Assembly (NCBI GenBank): GCA_964529445.1
Contig: CAZGWJ010000011.1
Coordinates: 1-45,771 of the forward strand
Direction: 5' to 3'
DNA from: CAZGWJ01 sp964529445
GTDB taxonomy: Bacteria > Oederibacteriota > Muellerivitia > Muellerivitales > Muellerivitaceae
Length of the DNA stretch: 45,771 nucleotides
This document shows, one piece after another, positions 32,576 through 40,727 of this stretch; position 1 is the stretch's first letter; every line of letters starts with the position of its first letter. The position numbers were made by a program, and so were the translations under genes. The notes beneath the pieces are model-generated. The model did not search any database. It had not been told where the DNA came from and saw nothing but the letters and a program-made list of their open reading frames with translations.

Positions 32576-33490
32576 ATGGGACCCACCCTCCTTGTCCTGG
32601 CGGCCGGCATGGGAAGTCGTTACGGCGCCTTGAAACAGATCGAGCCCTTCGGCCCCGATGGCGAGACGCTCATGGATTATTCGCTCCGCGACGCCCTGGA
32701 AGCGGGGTTCGAGAGGGCCGTGTTCGTCATCCGGCGCGAGTTCGAGGCGGTTTTCCTGGAGAAGATCGTCCGACGCTACGAAAAACGCGTCCATGTCGAG
32801 TACGTCTTCCAGGAAATGAGCGACCTCCCGGCCGGCTTTTCCGCCCCCTTCGAGCGCCAGAAACCCTGGGGGACCGCGCACGCCATCTGGGCCGCGCGGA
32901 CCGTCATCCGGGAACCCTTCGCTTCCATCAACGCGGACGATTACTACGGGAAGACCACCTTTCGCCTCGTGGCCCGTCACCTGACCCGCCCTCCCGTGGG
33001 AGGGCGCGTCCCGGAGTACTGCATGGCGGGTTTCCGGGTCGATCAGACCCTCTCCGAGCACGGTGCCGTGGCCCGCGGCATGTGCGAGGTGGACGGCCAG
33101 GGGTTCCTCAAAAGCGTGGCGGAGCGCACAGGCGTCGAGCAGTCGGACGGGAACATCAAGTTCATGGACGAGACCGGCTGCATCCACCTCCTCAAGGGCG
33201 ACGAGACCGTTTCGATGAACGTCTGGGGGTTCCAACCTCTCGTGTTCGAACAGTTGGGTCGACACCTCTCCAAGTTCCTCAAGGCGCACAACCGCACGCG
33301 GGACACGTCCGAGTTCTACATCCCCGCCGCCGTGGACCTCATCCTCAAGGAGAAGGCCGCCCGGGTGAGGGTGTTACCCACCCCCGACCACTGGTTTGGC
33401 GTGACGTACCAGGATGATCGTCCTCGCGTGGCGGCCGCCCTGCGGGAAATGGCCGAGCGGGGCGAGTACCCGCGGCCCCTGTGGGGGTGA
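32576..33490 (+). CDS. Sugar-phosphate nucleotidyltransferase family protein
   Basis: A 304-residue cytoplasmic enzyme. LLVLAAGMGSRYGALKQIEPFGPDGETLMDYSLRDA is the nucleotide-binding signature of the NTP-transferase fold. FASINADDYYG carries the Asp pair for metal, and KPWGTAHAIWAAR the sugar-phosphate loop. It should join a sugar 1-phosphate to a nucleotide. The next gene is galactokinase, which makes galactose 1-phosphate, so a UDP-galactose or related product is an attractive guess, but sugar and nucleotide specificity cannot be read off. A TAAGAT word 10 bases upstream of the ATG could be a -10, leaving a very short leader. No ribosome site is obvious. Confidence 0.88.
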   Translation: MGPTLLVLAAGMGSRYGALKQIEPFGPDGETLMDYSLRDALEAGFERAVFVIRREFEAVFLEKIVRRYEKRVHVEYVFQEMSDLPAGFSAPFERQKPWGTAHAIWAARTVIREPFASINADDYYGKTTFRLVARHLTRPPVGGRVPEYCMAGFRVDQTLSEHGAVARGMCEVDGQGFLKSVAERTGVEQSDGNIKFMDETGCIHLLKGDETVSMNVWGFQPLVFEQLGRHLSKFLKAHNRTRDTSEFYIPAAVDLILKEKAARVRVLPTPDHWFGVTYQDDRPRVAAALREMAERGEYPRPLWG

Positions 33491-33511
33491 CTGTTTCAAC
33501 GACGAACGGAC

Positions 33512-33693
33512 CCCTCTCCCTTGACACAGGCCTTGATGAGGCCTGCGCGAGCAACCATCGGACAGGAACTTGAGGTTCCTGTCCGGATCGTCCCTCCCCC
33601 GCAGGCGGGGAAGGGGGAAATGGGATCCTATTCCGAGCCCCTCGTTTCCCCCGTTCGGGGACCTTCGACGGGGGATGCAAGCACGGGAGAGGG
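33512..33693. repeat. Composite repeat bounded by CCCTCTCCC and GGGAGAGGG
   Basis: Arms CCCTCTCCC (33512-33520) and GGGAGAGGG (33685-33693) enclose about 165 bases holding two inner hairpins: CAGGCCTTGATGAGGCCTG (from 33527) and CGGACAGGAAC/GTTCCTGTCCG (33559-33569 with 33575-33585). It sits between the nucleotidyltransferase and galK. The layout parallels the element at 1749-1796. Confidence 0.6.
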
Positions 33694-33730
33694 AGGCGCG
33701 AGTGCGACAAGGACTTTTCCGAGGTGTGAA

Positions 33731-34900
33731 TTGGACGTCCAAGAACTGAAGACCCTCTTCCGCGAGCGGACCGGGCACGATCCCGATGCCGCGGCCTTCG
33801 CGCCCGGCCGCGTCAACCTCATCGGCGAACACACCGACTACAACGAGGGCTACGTGCTTCCGGCCGCCCTGAGCCGGGGCGTGGCGGTGACGGGCCGCCG
33901 CATCGAGGGCGGCGAGTTCATCCTGCATTCGGCCGACCTCTCCGCCACCTGCCGCTTCCCCCTGGAGGGGGTCGAGCGGGATCCCCTGACATCCTGGGCC
34001 GACTACTTCAAGGGCGTGGTCTGGGCCCTCTTCATCCGGGGCCTTCCCGTCGTCCCCTGCGAGGCCGTGGTGACGGGGGACCTGCCCCAGGGAGCCGGGC
34101 TCTCCTCCTCGGCGGCCTACGAGGTGGCCACGACGATCCTCCTCAAGCAGCTTTCCGGTTTCGACCTGCCGTCCCTCGAGGTCGCCAAGGTGGCCCGCGA
34201 GGCGGAGAACGGGTTCGTGGGCGTGGCGTGCGGCATCATGGACCAGGTGGCTTCCGTCTTCGGCGAGAAGGGATGCGCACTCCTCCTGGATTGCCGCACC
34301 CTGGCCCGCGAGGTTGTGGCGCTCCCGCCGGGCCTCCAGGTCGTGGTCGTGGACAGCGGGGTGAAGCACGATCTGGCCTCCTCCGCGTACAACCAGCGGC
34401 GCGCCGAATGCGCGCGGGGCGTGAAGGCCCTCGGGGCGGTGCTTCCGGGCGTGACCTCCCTCCGGGACGTGACGCCGGAGGACGTAGAGAAGAACGAAAG
34501 GGCCATGGACCCGGTCGCGCGCCGGCGTTGCCGGCACGTGGTGCGCGAGAACGCCCGCGTGCTGTCGGCCGTCAAGGCCCTGCGATCGGGCGACCGTGAC
34601 GGTTTGAAGACCCTGCTCCTGGATTCCCACTACAGCCTGCGCGACGATTACGAGGTGAGCTGTCCCGAACTGGACGTTCTGGTCGAGGTGGCGTCCACCC
34701 TTCCCTATTGCTACGGATCGAGGATGACCGGCGGCGGTTTCGGCGGATGCACGGTGAACCTGGTGGAGAAGGGCGCCGTGGCCCCCTTCCGCAAGGCCGT
34801 GGAATCGGGATACCGCACCCGCACCGGCCGCGAGGCTCGCGTGTACGAGTTCGAACCCGCGGCCGGCGCCCGACCGCTCGACCTGGGAAGCGGCACATGA
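33731..34900 (+). CDS. galK: Galactokinase
   Basis: A 389-residue GHMP kinase that phosphorylates galactose at C1, first step of the Leloir pathway. APGRVNLIGEHTDYNEGYVLPAAL is the galactokinase signature. GDLPQGAGLSSSAAYEVA is the GHMP ATP loop, and SRMTGGGFGGCTVNLV the C-terminal motif. The start is the TTG at 33731, six bases after GAGG. The frame stays open upstream through a repeat region, but only this start gives the family length. The nucleotidyltransferase gene precedes it and a DUF2062 gene overlaps its stop (ATGA). galT and galE are not in the window, so the nucleotidyltransferase may serve as a non-standard route to UDP-galactose. Confidence 0.95.
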   Translation: MDVQELKTLFRERTGHDPDAAAFAPGRVNLIGEHTDYNEGYVLPAALSRGVAVTGRRIEGGEFILHSADLSATCRFPLEGVERDPLTSWADYFKGVVWALFIRGLPVVPCEAVVTGDLPQGAGLSSSAAYEVATTILLKQLSGFDLPSLEVAKVAREAENGFVGVACGIMDQVASVFGEKGCALLLDCRTLAREVVALPPGLQVVVVDSGVKHDLASSAYNQRRAECARGVKALGAVLPGVTSLRDVTPEDVEKNERAMDPVARRRCRHVVRENARVLSAVKALRSGDRDGLKTLLLDSHYSLRDDYEVSCPELDVLVEVASTLPYCYGSRMTGGGFGGCTVNLVEKGAVAPFRKAVESGYRTRTGREARVYEFEPAAGARPLDLGSGT

Positions 34901-35391
34901 CGCGGGCCCCGGGACCGACCCTTCGCCACCACGTCCGCGGGATGATCCGCCAGGGAACCTCCCGGAAGGAGGTGGTACTCACGGTCCTGGTCGGCACAGG
35001 GATCGCGGTCTTCCCGGTCCTCGGGGTCACGGCGCTCATCTGCGCGGGAGTCGCCCACCGGTTCCGCCTGAATCACATCCTCATCCAGGCCGTGAACTAC
35101 TTGGCCCTTCCCCTGCAGTTGTTACTCTTCATACCCTTCGTCCGGCTGGGAGAGTCGGTCTTCGGACACGAAGGGATGACCCCCGATTCGCTGGGACCTC
35201 TCTTCGAGACCCTGGCCGAGCGTCCCCTGCAGGTCTTCGTCCTTTTCCTGAAGGCCTCCTGGGTGGCCATCGGGGCCTGGGCCTTGACCGTCCTGCCGCT
35301 CCTATTCTTCCTATTGTGGGTCCTGGCCCGACGGCCTCCGCAGGAGATGGAAAGGCGCCGGGGTCGGGAATCGGCCCCCTCGAACCCGTAA
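34897..35391 (+). CDS. DUF2062 integral membrane protein
   Basis: A 164-residue protein. The first ~25 residues are basic and cytoplasmic. The rest has three to four membrane segments (VVLTVLVGTGIAVFPVLGVTALICAGVA, LNHILIQAVNYLALPLQLLLFIPFVRLGE, LKASWVAIGAWALTVLPLLFFLLWVLA) and ends in a basic tail. The early GTGIAVFPVLG and the NYLALPLQLLLFIPFVRLGE block, with its PxQ, fit DUF2062. Proteins of this family are often beside glycosyltransferase or sugar genes, and the role is not established. The ATG overlaps the galK stop by ATGA, so it is co-translated with galK. Confidence 0.85.
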   Translation: MTRAPGPTLRHHVRGMIRQGTSRKEVVLTVLVGTGIAVFPVLGVTALICAGVAHRFRLNHILIQAVNYLALPLQLLLFIPFVRLGESVFGHEGMTPDSLGPLFETLAERPLQVFVLFLKASWVAIGAWALTVLPLLFFLLWVLARRPPQEMERRRGRESAPSNP

Positions 35392-35430
35392 TCGCCCATC
35401 AATGAAGGTTTTTATAGGTGCTTTGTGCAA

Positions 35431-35459
35431 TTGCCAGACCCGCCCCATTCAATTAAAAT
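35431..35459 (+). promoter_or_regulatory. Promoter of the acyl-CoA dehydrogenase-ETF module
   Basis: TTGCCA (35431-35436), a 17-base spacer, and TAAAAT (35454-35459), 42 bases before the ATG at 35502. It is one of the better promoters here. Confidence 0.55.
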
Positions 35460-35501
35460 GCCCCTCTTTTTGGGAAACACCACGACAAGGAAGGTATCCT
35501 C

Positions 35502-37583
35502 ATGGCCGGCGTAGACAAGAAGGAAGAGACGATCCGAACCCTGCCGGGAGACGACATCCGACAGATCATGTGGCGTTACGCCGACCGTTTCGACCTCCAG
35601 ATGATCGTCCAATCCACCCGCCAGGTGGCCCGCGGGCCCGTGGCCCGGCTCGTGGCCGAGGGCGGACGCAACAGCCATGAATGGACCCCCGGCAAGGACG
35701 CCCTCCTCAAGGTGTACGACGAGTCCGGCATCACCGGCGCCTTCATGGACCCCCGTCACGGCGGGATGCTGGAAGGACCCAAGAACGTGGCCATGGCCCT
35801 CGTGGCCTGGGAACTGGCCTGGGTGGACGGCGGGTCCGCCACGGCCTCTTTGGCCAACAACCTGGCCCTGGCCCCCATCCACGAGCGGGGAACTCCGGAG
35901 CAGGTGGATCGTTACATGTCGCTCTCGGTGCCCCCGAAGCCCGGCGAGGACCGCCAGACCTGGCGCGGGGCCTTCGCGCTCACCGAGCCCCTGCCCTACG
36001 TCGGCGTCGAGACCGGTATGCTCAACGGCACGATCAAGGTGGCCGAATGGAAGGAAGGGCAGGAACCCGTCCTCCTGGTCGAGAAGCGCGGCCGCTTCAT
36101 CACGAACTCCGATTACGCCAACTTCGTCACGGCGGCCGTGGACACGGCCGACGAGCGCATCAAGAGCTCCTGCATGGTCATCCTTGAGGAGACCGACCCC
36201 GGCACGTTCGACCGCGGCGCGGCCACCCGCAAGATGGTGCACCAGCTCTCCTCCACGCGCGATCCCATCTTCTCCCTGAAGGTGCCGGCCTCCCGCATCA
36301 TCGGGGGTTATACGGTCCAGGACGGGAAGATCGTCCCGAACTACAACCACGGCGACGTCATCGAAGCTGTCTTCAAGCGCACCCGTATCACGGTAGGCCT
36401 CATGACCACGGCCAAGCTCATCTCGGCCGTCGAGCCGGTCATCCGCTATCACCGTCAGCGGTTCCGGGGGGCGTCCATGAGCACGCCCGGAACGCCCCGC
36501 TACGATTCCGGCATCCAGACCAAGGAGGACGCCCTGCAGAGGACCGTGGACCTCTGGGCCATGGGCGAAGGCGGCGCCTCCCTCGGCTTCGCCACGGCCC
36601 GCGTGTTCGACCTCCTGGACCCCATGGAACCCGTGAAGGTCCGGGTCATGAAGGAGAAGAACATCATCGGCGTCCGCGCGCAGATGAAACACATGGCCGG
36701 CGTCGAGAAGCTGGCTATCGAGGCCGTGAGCCTCGAGGAGACGGGCAAGGACCCGAAGCGGCTCGCGGAACTGATGAAGGACGAGCTCGTGCAGTACTCC
36801 CTGCTGGACGCCGTGGCCAGCGTGCTGTGCCCGGCCACCAAGCTGTGGAACACCGGTTGGGGCGCCACCACGATGCGCGAGGCGGTCGCCCTGTGCGGCG
36901 GTTACGGCATCACCGAGGACTGTCCGGGATTCCTGGGCAACAAGTGGTTCGATTCCCAGCTCGAGGCCACCTACGAGGGCCCCGAGGCCGTCCAGCGCCG
37001 CCAGCTCTCCGTGACCCAGACGAACCCGGTGTTCCTCGCCACTTTCGACCGTTGGGCGCGCGAGATGGAGGCGCTTACGAAGAGCCACCCCCGCATGGGA
37101 ACATCGGCCCTGGCTTCCGCCATGCAGGCGTGGCATTGGACCCTCGACTACCTGCAGACGAACAAGGACGCCGATGGCGGCCGCCTGTACCAGTCGAACC
37201 GGCACGGTGTGACCTTCACCATGGCCGATGCGATCGGATGGCTCCTCGCGGCCTACGAACTGACCCAGGACGTCCTGGAGCTCGAGAAGAAGGGTCCCGA
37301 GAACCCGAACCTTTCGGAGAATATCCGTGGCATCGTGAACTTCTACCAGGATCTCGCGCACGTCCTCTGCGCTCGCGCGGCGGGCGAGGTCATGAAACTC
37401 CTGGCGGAACTGGTGTACGGGTATGCCGCCGATGGCGCCGTCCCTCCCGCGGGGGCGAAGCCCTTCGCGGAAATGAGGGCGAAGGTGGATGCCGCCCTCG
37501 CGGGGGCGCGGCTGGCCAAGGACCGCGCGGGGTACGCGGTCTCGCAGTTGATGATCCCCGAGGCGTTGGATTATCCGGTCTGA
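35502..37583 (+). CDS. Long acyl-CoA dehydrogenase-family protein
   Basis: A 693-residue flavoenzyme, far longer than the usual ~380. The front (residues ~60-240) has ITGAFMDPRHGGM and GAFALTEPLPYVGVETG, a divergent form of the ALTEPxAGSD flavin loop. In the middle, KRTRITVGLMTTAKLISAVEPVIRYHRQR and ALCGGYGITEDCPGFLGNKWFDSQLEATYEG are clearly acyl-CoA dehydrogenase. The Glu of TYEG corresponds to the catalytic base of medium-chain enzymes. The last ~180 residues are an extra helical domain, as in VLCAD/ACAD9-like long types. It opens a five-gene module with ETF:quinone oxidoreductase, EtfB, EtfA and a flavodiiron protein, so it should pass electrons from acyl-CoA to ETF. Substrate chain length is unknown. 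Confidence 0.9.
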   Translation: MAGVDKKEETIRTLPGDDIRQIMWRYADRFDLQMIVQSTRQVARGPVARLVAEGGRNSHEWTPGKDALLKVYDESGITGAFMDPRHGGMLEGPKNVAMALVAWELAWVDGGSATASLANNLALAPIHERGTPEQVDRYMSLSVPPKPGEDRQTWRGAFALTEPLPYVGVETGMLNGTIKVAEWKEGQEPVLLVEKRGRFITNSDYANFVTAAVDTADERIKSSCMVILEETDPGTFDRGAATRKMVHQLSSTRDPIFSLKVPASRIIGGYTVQDGKIVPNYNHGDVIEAVFKRTRITVGLMTTAKLISAVEPVIRYHRQRFRGASMSTPGTPRYDSGIQTKEDALQRTVDLWAMGEGGASLGFATARVFDLLDPMEPVKVRVMKEKNIIGVRAQMKHMAGVEKLAIEAVSLEETGKDPKRLAELMKDELVQYSLLDAVASVLCPATKLWNTGWGATTMREAVALCGGYGITEDCPGFLGNKWFDSQLEATYEGPEAVQRRQLSVTQTNPVFLATFDRWAREMEALTKSHPRMGTSALASAMQAWHWTLDYLQTNKDADGGRLYQSNRHGVTFTMADAIGWLLAAYELTQDVLELEKKGPENPNLSENIRGIVNFYQDLAHVLCARAAGEVMKLLAELVYGYAADGAVPPAGAKPFAEMRAKVDAALAGARLAKDRAGYAVSQLMIPEALDYPV

Positions 37584-37603
37584 AGACCGGGACCGAAACG
37601 TTG

Positions 37604-37698
37604 ACCGCAGAGACGCCGAGACGCAGAGAAAGGCTTTGAGGCAGGGGTTTTCGAACGAACAACTCAAGAAGTCCTCTGTGACTCCGCGTCTCTGCGGT
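37604..37698. repeat. Long imperfect inverted repeat, ACCGCAGAGACG type
   Basis: Left arm 37604-37632 (ACCGCAGAGACGCCGAGACG...) and right arm 37672-37698 (its imperfect reverse complement). It fills the 160-base gap between the acyl-CoA dehydrogenase and ETF:QO genes. A frame open through it adds a false N-terminus to the next gene. Confidence 0.85.
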
Positions 37699-37743
37699 TC
37701 ATGGGGCCGTAGGTTCGAGTCGCTCATTAGAATGAAGGAATCA

Positions 37744-39624
37744 ATGACCACCAGCACCGATCAGGCACAACGGCAGGGCGTCGAGCGCCAGAAGATGGAC
37801 GTGGACATCGTCTGCGTGGGCTTCGGGCCCGCGACAGCCGGCTTCCTCACGACCCTCTCGAAGGCCGTGATGAACGAGGACGGGACGGTCCGGCTCGAGA
37901 GCAAGGTCTCGCCCGGTATGCCCCTGCAGGTGATGTGCTACGAGCGCGCCGACGGCATCGGATACGGGGTTTCCGGGGTGGTCACACGGGCCCGCGCCCT
38001 GAAGGCATCCCTGAAACCGGAGGAACTGGAGCAGGTCCCCCTGACGGCCAAAGTCGGGGAGGAGACCATGCTGTACCTCCTGGATCCCGTCGGGGCTTCC
38101 CGGCGGTCCGGCCTTTTGCGGCTCGCCGACCGGATGCTTCGCGCGCTGGGGCGCCTGATCCCCTGGTTCAAGGACGATTCCTTCCGTTTCCCCCTGCTCC
38201 CGCCGTTCCTCCACAAGAAGGGCGGCTATGTCCTGTCCCTGGGACAGTTCCTCCAGTACGTCGGCAACCAGTTGATGGGCAGTGGCACCGTCCAGATCTG
38301 GCCCGGCACGCCCGTGTCCCAGGCTCTTGTCCTCGACGACCGCGTCATCGGCGTGCGGCTGGCCGACCAGGGCGTGGACAAGCACGGAAGCCCCGACGCC
38401 GGGTACATGCCGGGCATGGACATCCACGCCCACCTGACCGTCGTGGGCGACGGTCCCGTGGGAGCCATCGGACAGCAGTTGAACGACCACTTCGGCTTGC
38501 CCCGCGGCCACCACCAGTGGGAATGGGCCATCGGCATGAAGATGGTGGTGGACCTGCCCGAGGACACGCCGTTGAAGGCCGGCCAGGTGTTCCACACCTT
38601 CGGGTATCCCGAGCCCGACATCTTTGGTTTCCTCTATGTCTATCCCGACCGCGTGGCCTCGCTGGGCATCTTCGTGCCGTCCTGGATGTCCGACCCGACC
38701 CGCACGGCGTACCGTACGCTCCAGCATTGGATGCAGCATCCGGCCCTCTGGAAGTACCTGAAGGGTTCCACCCTGCGTTCCTGGGGGGGCAAATCGCTCC
38801 AGGAGTCGGGGCTTCGCGGGGAGCCCGTCCTGGCGGGCGACGGTTTCGCGCGCATCGGCGAGGGGTCCGGCTCCACCAACGTGTTGACCGGTTCCGGCGT
38901 GGACGAGGCCTGGGCCACCGGTGTCCAGCTGGCCGAGGCCGTGATCGAACTGTACGCGAAGGGGAAACCCTTCACGAAGGAGAACCTGGAGGCCGAATAC
39001 GTCCGGAAGCGGCGCTCCTCCTGGGTGGGGCGCGAGGCGCGCGTGGCCGCGCGGTCCCGTGACGGGTTCGAGCGCGGGTTCATGCAGGGCATGATCGGGA
39101 TGGGCCTCGCGGGAATGACCGGCGGGCTTCTGAACTGGCCTGGCGACCCGAAACCGCCCTATCGGCGCGTGCGGAAGATCGAGGATTTCCTCAAGGGCAA
39201 GATGACGCCGGAGGAGATCGAGGCCGTCCGGAAGGAATCCGACGCCCGCGGCATCGGCCTGCACGACGCCGTCATGAACCGCCTGGGATGGCCGCCCATC
39301 GAGTTCGACGGGAAGGTGCTCGTTTCGCACCAGGACGCCCTGCTCATGGGAGGGAAGGTCCAGGCGCCCCCGGGCTATGCCGACCACGTCTCCTTCCTTT
39401 CGCCCTCGATCTGCAAGACCTGCGGCGAGAAGACCTGCATCGACATGTGTTCCGGGCAGGCCATCTATCCGGGCGAGAACGGGGTGCCCGCTTTCGACCG
39501 CGAGAAGTGCGTGCATTGCGGCGGCTGCCTGTGGAACTGTTCCAAGGCGTACGACGAGGCGGCCCACAAGACCAACATCGAGTTCCGCGCCGGCACCGGC
39601 GGCCTCCACTCCGCCGAGAACTGA
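37744..39624 (+). CDS. ETF:quinone oxidoreductase-like flavoprotein fused to a ferredoxin-like tail (FixC-FixX type)
   Basis: A 626-residue membrane-associated flavoprotein. The ATG at 37744 has AAGGAA just upstream; earlier in-frame ATGs lie in or next to the repeat at 37604-37698. The N-terminus (DVDIVCVGFGPATAGFLT) is a Rossmann FAD fold with the Gly-x-Gly-x-x motif. HLTVVGDGPVGAIGQQL and VLAGDGFARIGEGSGSTNVLTGSGVDEAWATGVQLAEAV are further FAD motifs. The C-terminal ~70 residues hold CKTCGEKTCIDMC then CVHCGGCLWNC, eight cysteines for Fe-S clusters, more than the four of classic ETF:QO. In ETF:QO the Fe-S end and a nearby amphipathic segment meet the quinone. It should oxidise the EtfAB made downstream and reduce quinone. 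Confidence 0.88.
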   Translation: MTTSTDQAQRQGVERQKMDVDIVCVGFGPATAGFLTTLSKAVMNEDGTVRLESKVSPGMPLQVMCYERADGIGYGVSGVVTRARALKASLKPEELEQVPLTAKVGEETMLYLLDPVGASRRSGLLRLADRMLRALGRLIPWFKDDSFRFPLLPPFLHKKGGYVLSLGQFLQYVGNQLMGSGTVQIWPGTPVSQALVLDDRVIGVRLADQGVDKHGSPDAGYMPGMDIHAHLTVVGDGPVGAIGQQLNDHFGLPRGHHQWEWAIGMKMVVDLPEDTPLKAGQVFHTFGYPEPDIFGFLYVYPDRVASLGIFVPSWMSDPTRTAYRTLQHWMQHPALWKYLKGSTLRSWGGKSLQESGLRGEPVLAGDGFARIGEGSGSTNVLTGSGVDEAWATGVQLAEAVIELYAKGKPFTKENLEAEYVRKRRSSWVGREARVAARSRDGFERGFMQGMIGMGLAGMTGGLLNWPGDPKPPYRRVRKIEDFLKGKMTPEEIEAVRKESDARGIGLHDAVMNRLGWPPIEFDGKVLVSHQDALLMGGKVQAPPGYADHVSFLSPSICKTCGEKTCIDMCSGQAIYPGENGVPAFDREKCVHCGGCLWNCSKAYDEAAHKTNIEFRAGTGGLHSAEN

Positions 39625-39635
39625 CCGCAAAACCC

Positions 39636-39734
39636 ACCACAAAGTCACGAAGACACGAAGGTTTCGTGATGAAGGTCGGGCGAGCAAGCGTTTGGATCCC
39701 GGATTCGTTCTTCGTGTCTTCGTGCCTTGGTGGT
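39636..39734. repeat. Long imperfect inverted repeat, ACCACGAAG type
   Basis: Left arm 39636-39660 (ACCACAAAGTCACGAAGACA...) and right arm 39708-39734 (imperfect reverse complement, ending TTGGTGGT), in the gap between the ETF:QO and etfB genes. Confidence 0.85.
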
Positions 39735-39760
39735 CAATCAGGAAGTTGAAGGAGAATTCC

Positions 39761-40570
39761 ATGAGCAGCGCGTACCACATCGTCGTGTGCGGCGGGATCG
39801 TGCCCGACCCCCTGCAGACCCTGGAGCCCCTGCAAGGGCCCGCCGGGTGGGGATTGAAGAACGAGTCCATGCTTCCGCACATCCTGGACCCCTGGGTCAT
39901 GAACGCCCTCTACGAGGCGGCGGCCCTCGCGAAGAAGGACCCCGGCACGAAGGTGTGGCTGGTGAGTCTCGCCCCCAAGGCCAAGCTCCAGCAGGTCATG
40001 ATGGCCATGGCGCAGAAGGCGCCCTTCGAGCTCGTGGCCCTCGACGGGCCCTCTACCGGTTTCTCCGACGCCCACGAGGCGGGCGCGATGCTGGCCGACG
40101 CGATCAACGGCATCGCGGGATTGGACAAATCCCGGCTCCTGCTGTTCGGCGGGTGGGAATCCGCTTCCCGCGGCGCCGGTTCCACGATGCAGATCCTGGG
40201 CGAGAAACTCGGGATCGCCGAGCAGTTCATGGGCGTGGACCAGTTGACCGTTAACGCCGACGGCTCCTTCGAGGTCCTCGAGCGCATCGAAGGCGGCAAG
40301 CACCAGGTTTCCGCGTGTTCCGGGGCTCCCGCCGTCTTCGGCTGGGCTACCGGCAACCTGCCTGAACCTCCCAACAACCCCCAGGTCGGGATGGCCAACA
40401 TGAAGGGCATCATGCCGGCCCTCCAGAAGGCCAAGCCCTCGCCCCTCAAGGGCGCAGGCGTCGTTCTCTCGGACGTGACGCTTCCCAAGCAGAGGCGTGA
40501 GACGCGCATCGTCAAGGACGTGCCGCTCGAGGAGATGGCCAAGGAGATCGCGGCCTGGATCAAGGGATAA
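39761..40570 (+). CDS. etfB: Electron transfer flavoprotein beta subunit (divergent)
   Basis: A 269-residue protein. AAGGAGAATTCC precedes the ATG. VVCGGIVPDPLQTLEPLQ stands where typical EtfB has VCVKxVPDP. LDPWVMNALYEAAALAKKDPGTKVWLVSLAPKAKLQQVM matches the helix-strand-helix around the AMP site. ALDGPSTGFSDAHEAGAMLADAING and GADD-like loops follow, and ERIEGGKHQVSACSGAPAVFGWATGNLPEPPNNPQVGMANMKGIMPALQKAKPSPL corresponds to the EGGxxxxxxxLPAVxTVxxxLNxPRYxSLxGIMxAKKKPI stretch. The fold is clearly EtfB, but many usual signature residues are changed. It would form a dimer with EtfA. Substitutions at signature positions suggest a separate ETF subgroup. Confidence 0.88.
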   Translation: MSSAYHIVVCGGIVPDPLQTLEPLQGPAGWGLKNESMLPHILDPWVMNALYEAAALAKKDPGTKVWLVSLAPKAKLQQVMMAMAQKAPFELVALDGPSTGFSDAHEAGAMLADAINGIAGLDKSRLLLFGGWESASRGAGSTMQILGEKLGIAEQFMGVDQLTVNADGSFEVLERIEGGKHQVSACSGAPAVFGWATGNLPEPPNNPQVGMANMKGIMPALQKAKPSPLKGAGVVLSDVTLPKQRRETRIVKDVPLEEMAKEIAAWIKG

Positions 40571-40583
40571 GCCGGATCTCTTA

Positions 40584-40697
40584 ACCGCAGAGGTCACGGG
40601 GAACGCAGAGAACAGGCTTGATTCGAAGCGGAATGAAAATTCGTTGTTGTTTTGATCAAAAAGCGTTTACCTCTGCGACCTTTGCGTTCCCTGCGGT
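40584..40697. repeat. Long imperfect inverted repeat, ACCGCAGAGG type
   Basis: Left arm 40584-40612 and right arm 40671-40697, imperfect reverse complements ending in CCCTGCGGT. It fills the 157-base etfB-etfA gap and has the same unit style as 37604-37698. Confidence 0.85.
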
Positions 40698-40727
40698 GAG
40701 AGTCGTGAGATTGAAAGGGTGAAAAAC

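Noticed and set aside
33521..33730. Longer galactokinase with ~70 extra N-terminal residues
   Set aside because: The extra part runs through repeat DNA and matches nothing in the family; the TTG at 33731 has a proper ribosome site.
37636..37743. Longer ETF:QO-like protein with 36 extra N-terminal residues
   Set aside because: The extension is encoded largely by the inverted repeat at 37604-37698 and has no ribosome site.
35412..37757. 781-residue open frame on the minus strand
   Set aside because: It lies antisense to the acyl-CoA dehydrogenase, has no recognisable motif, and is the product of high GC content. The plus-strand frame has clear family motifs.
37741..39900. 719-residue open frame on the minus strand
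   Set aside because: Antisense shadow of the ETF:QO-like gene; low-complexity composition without motifs.
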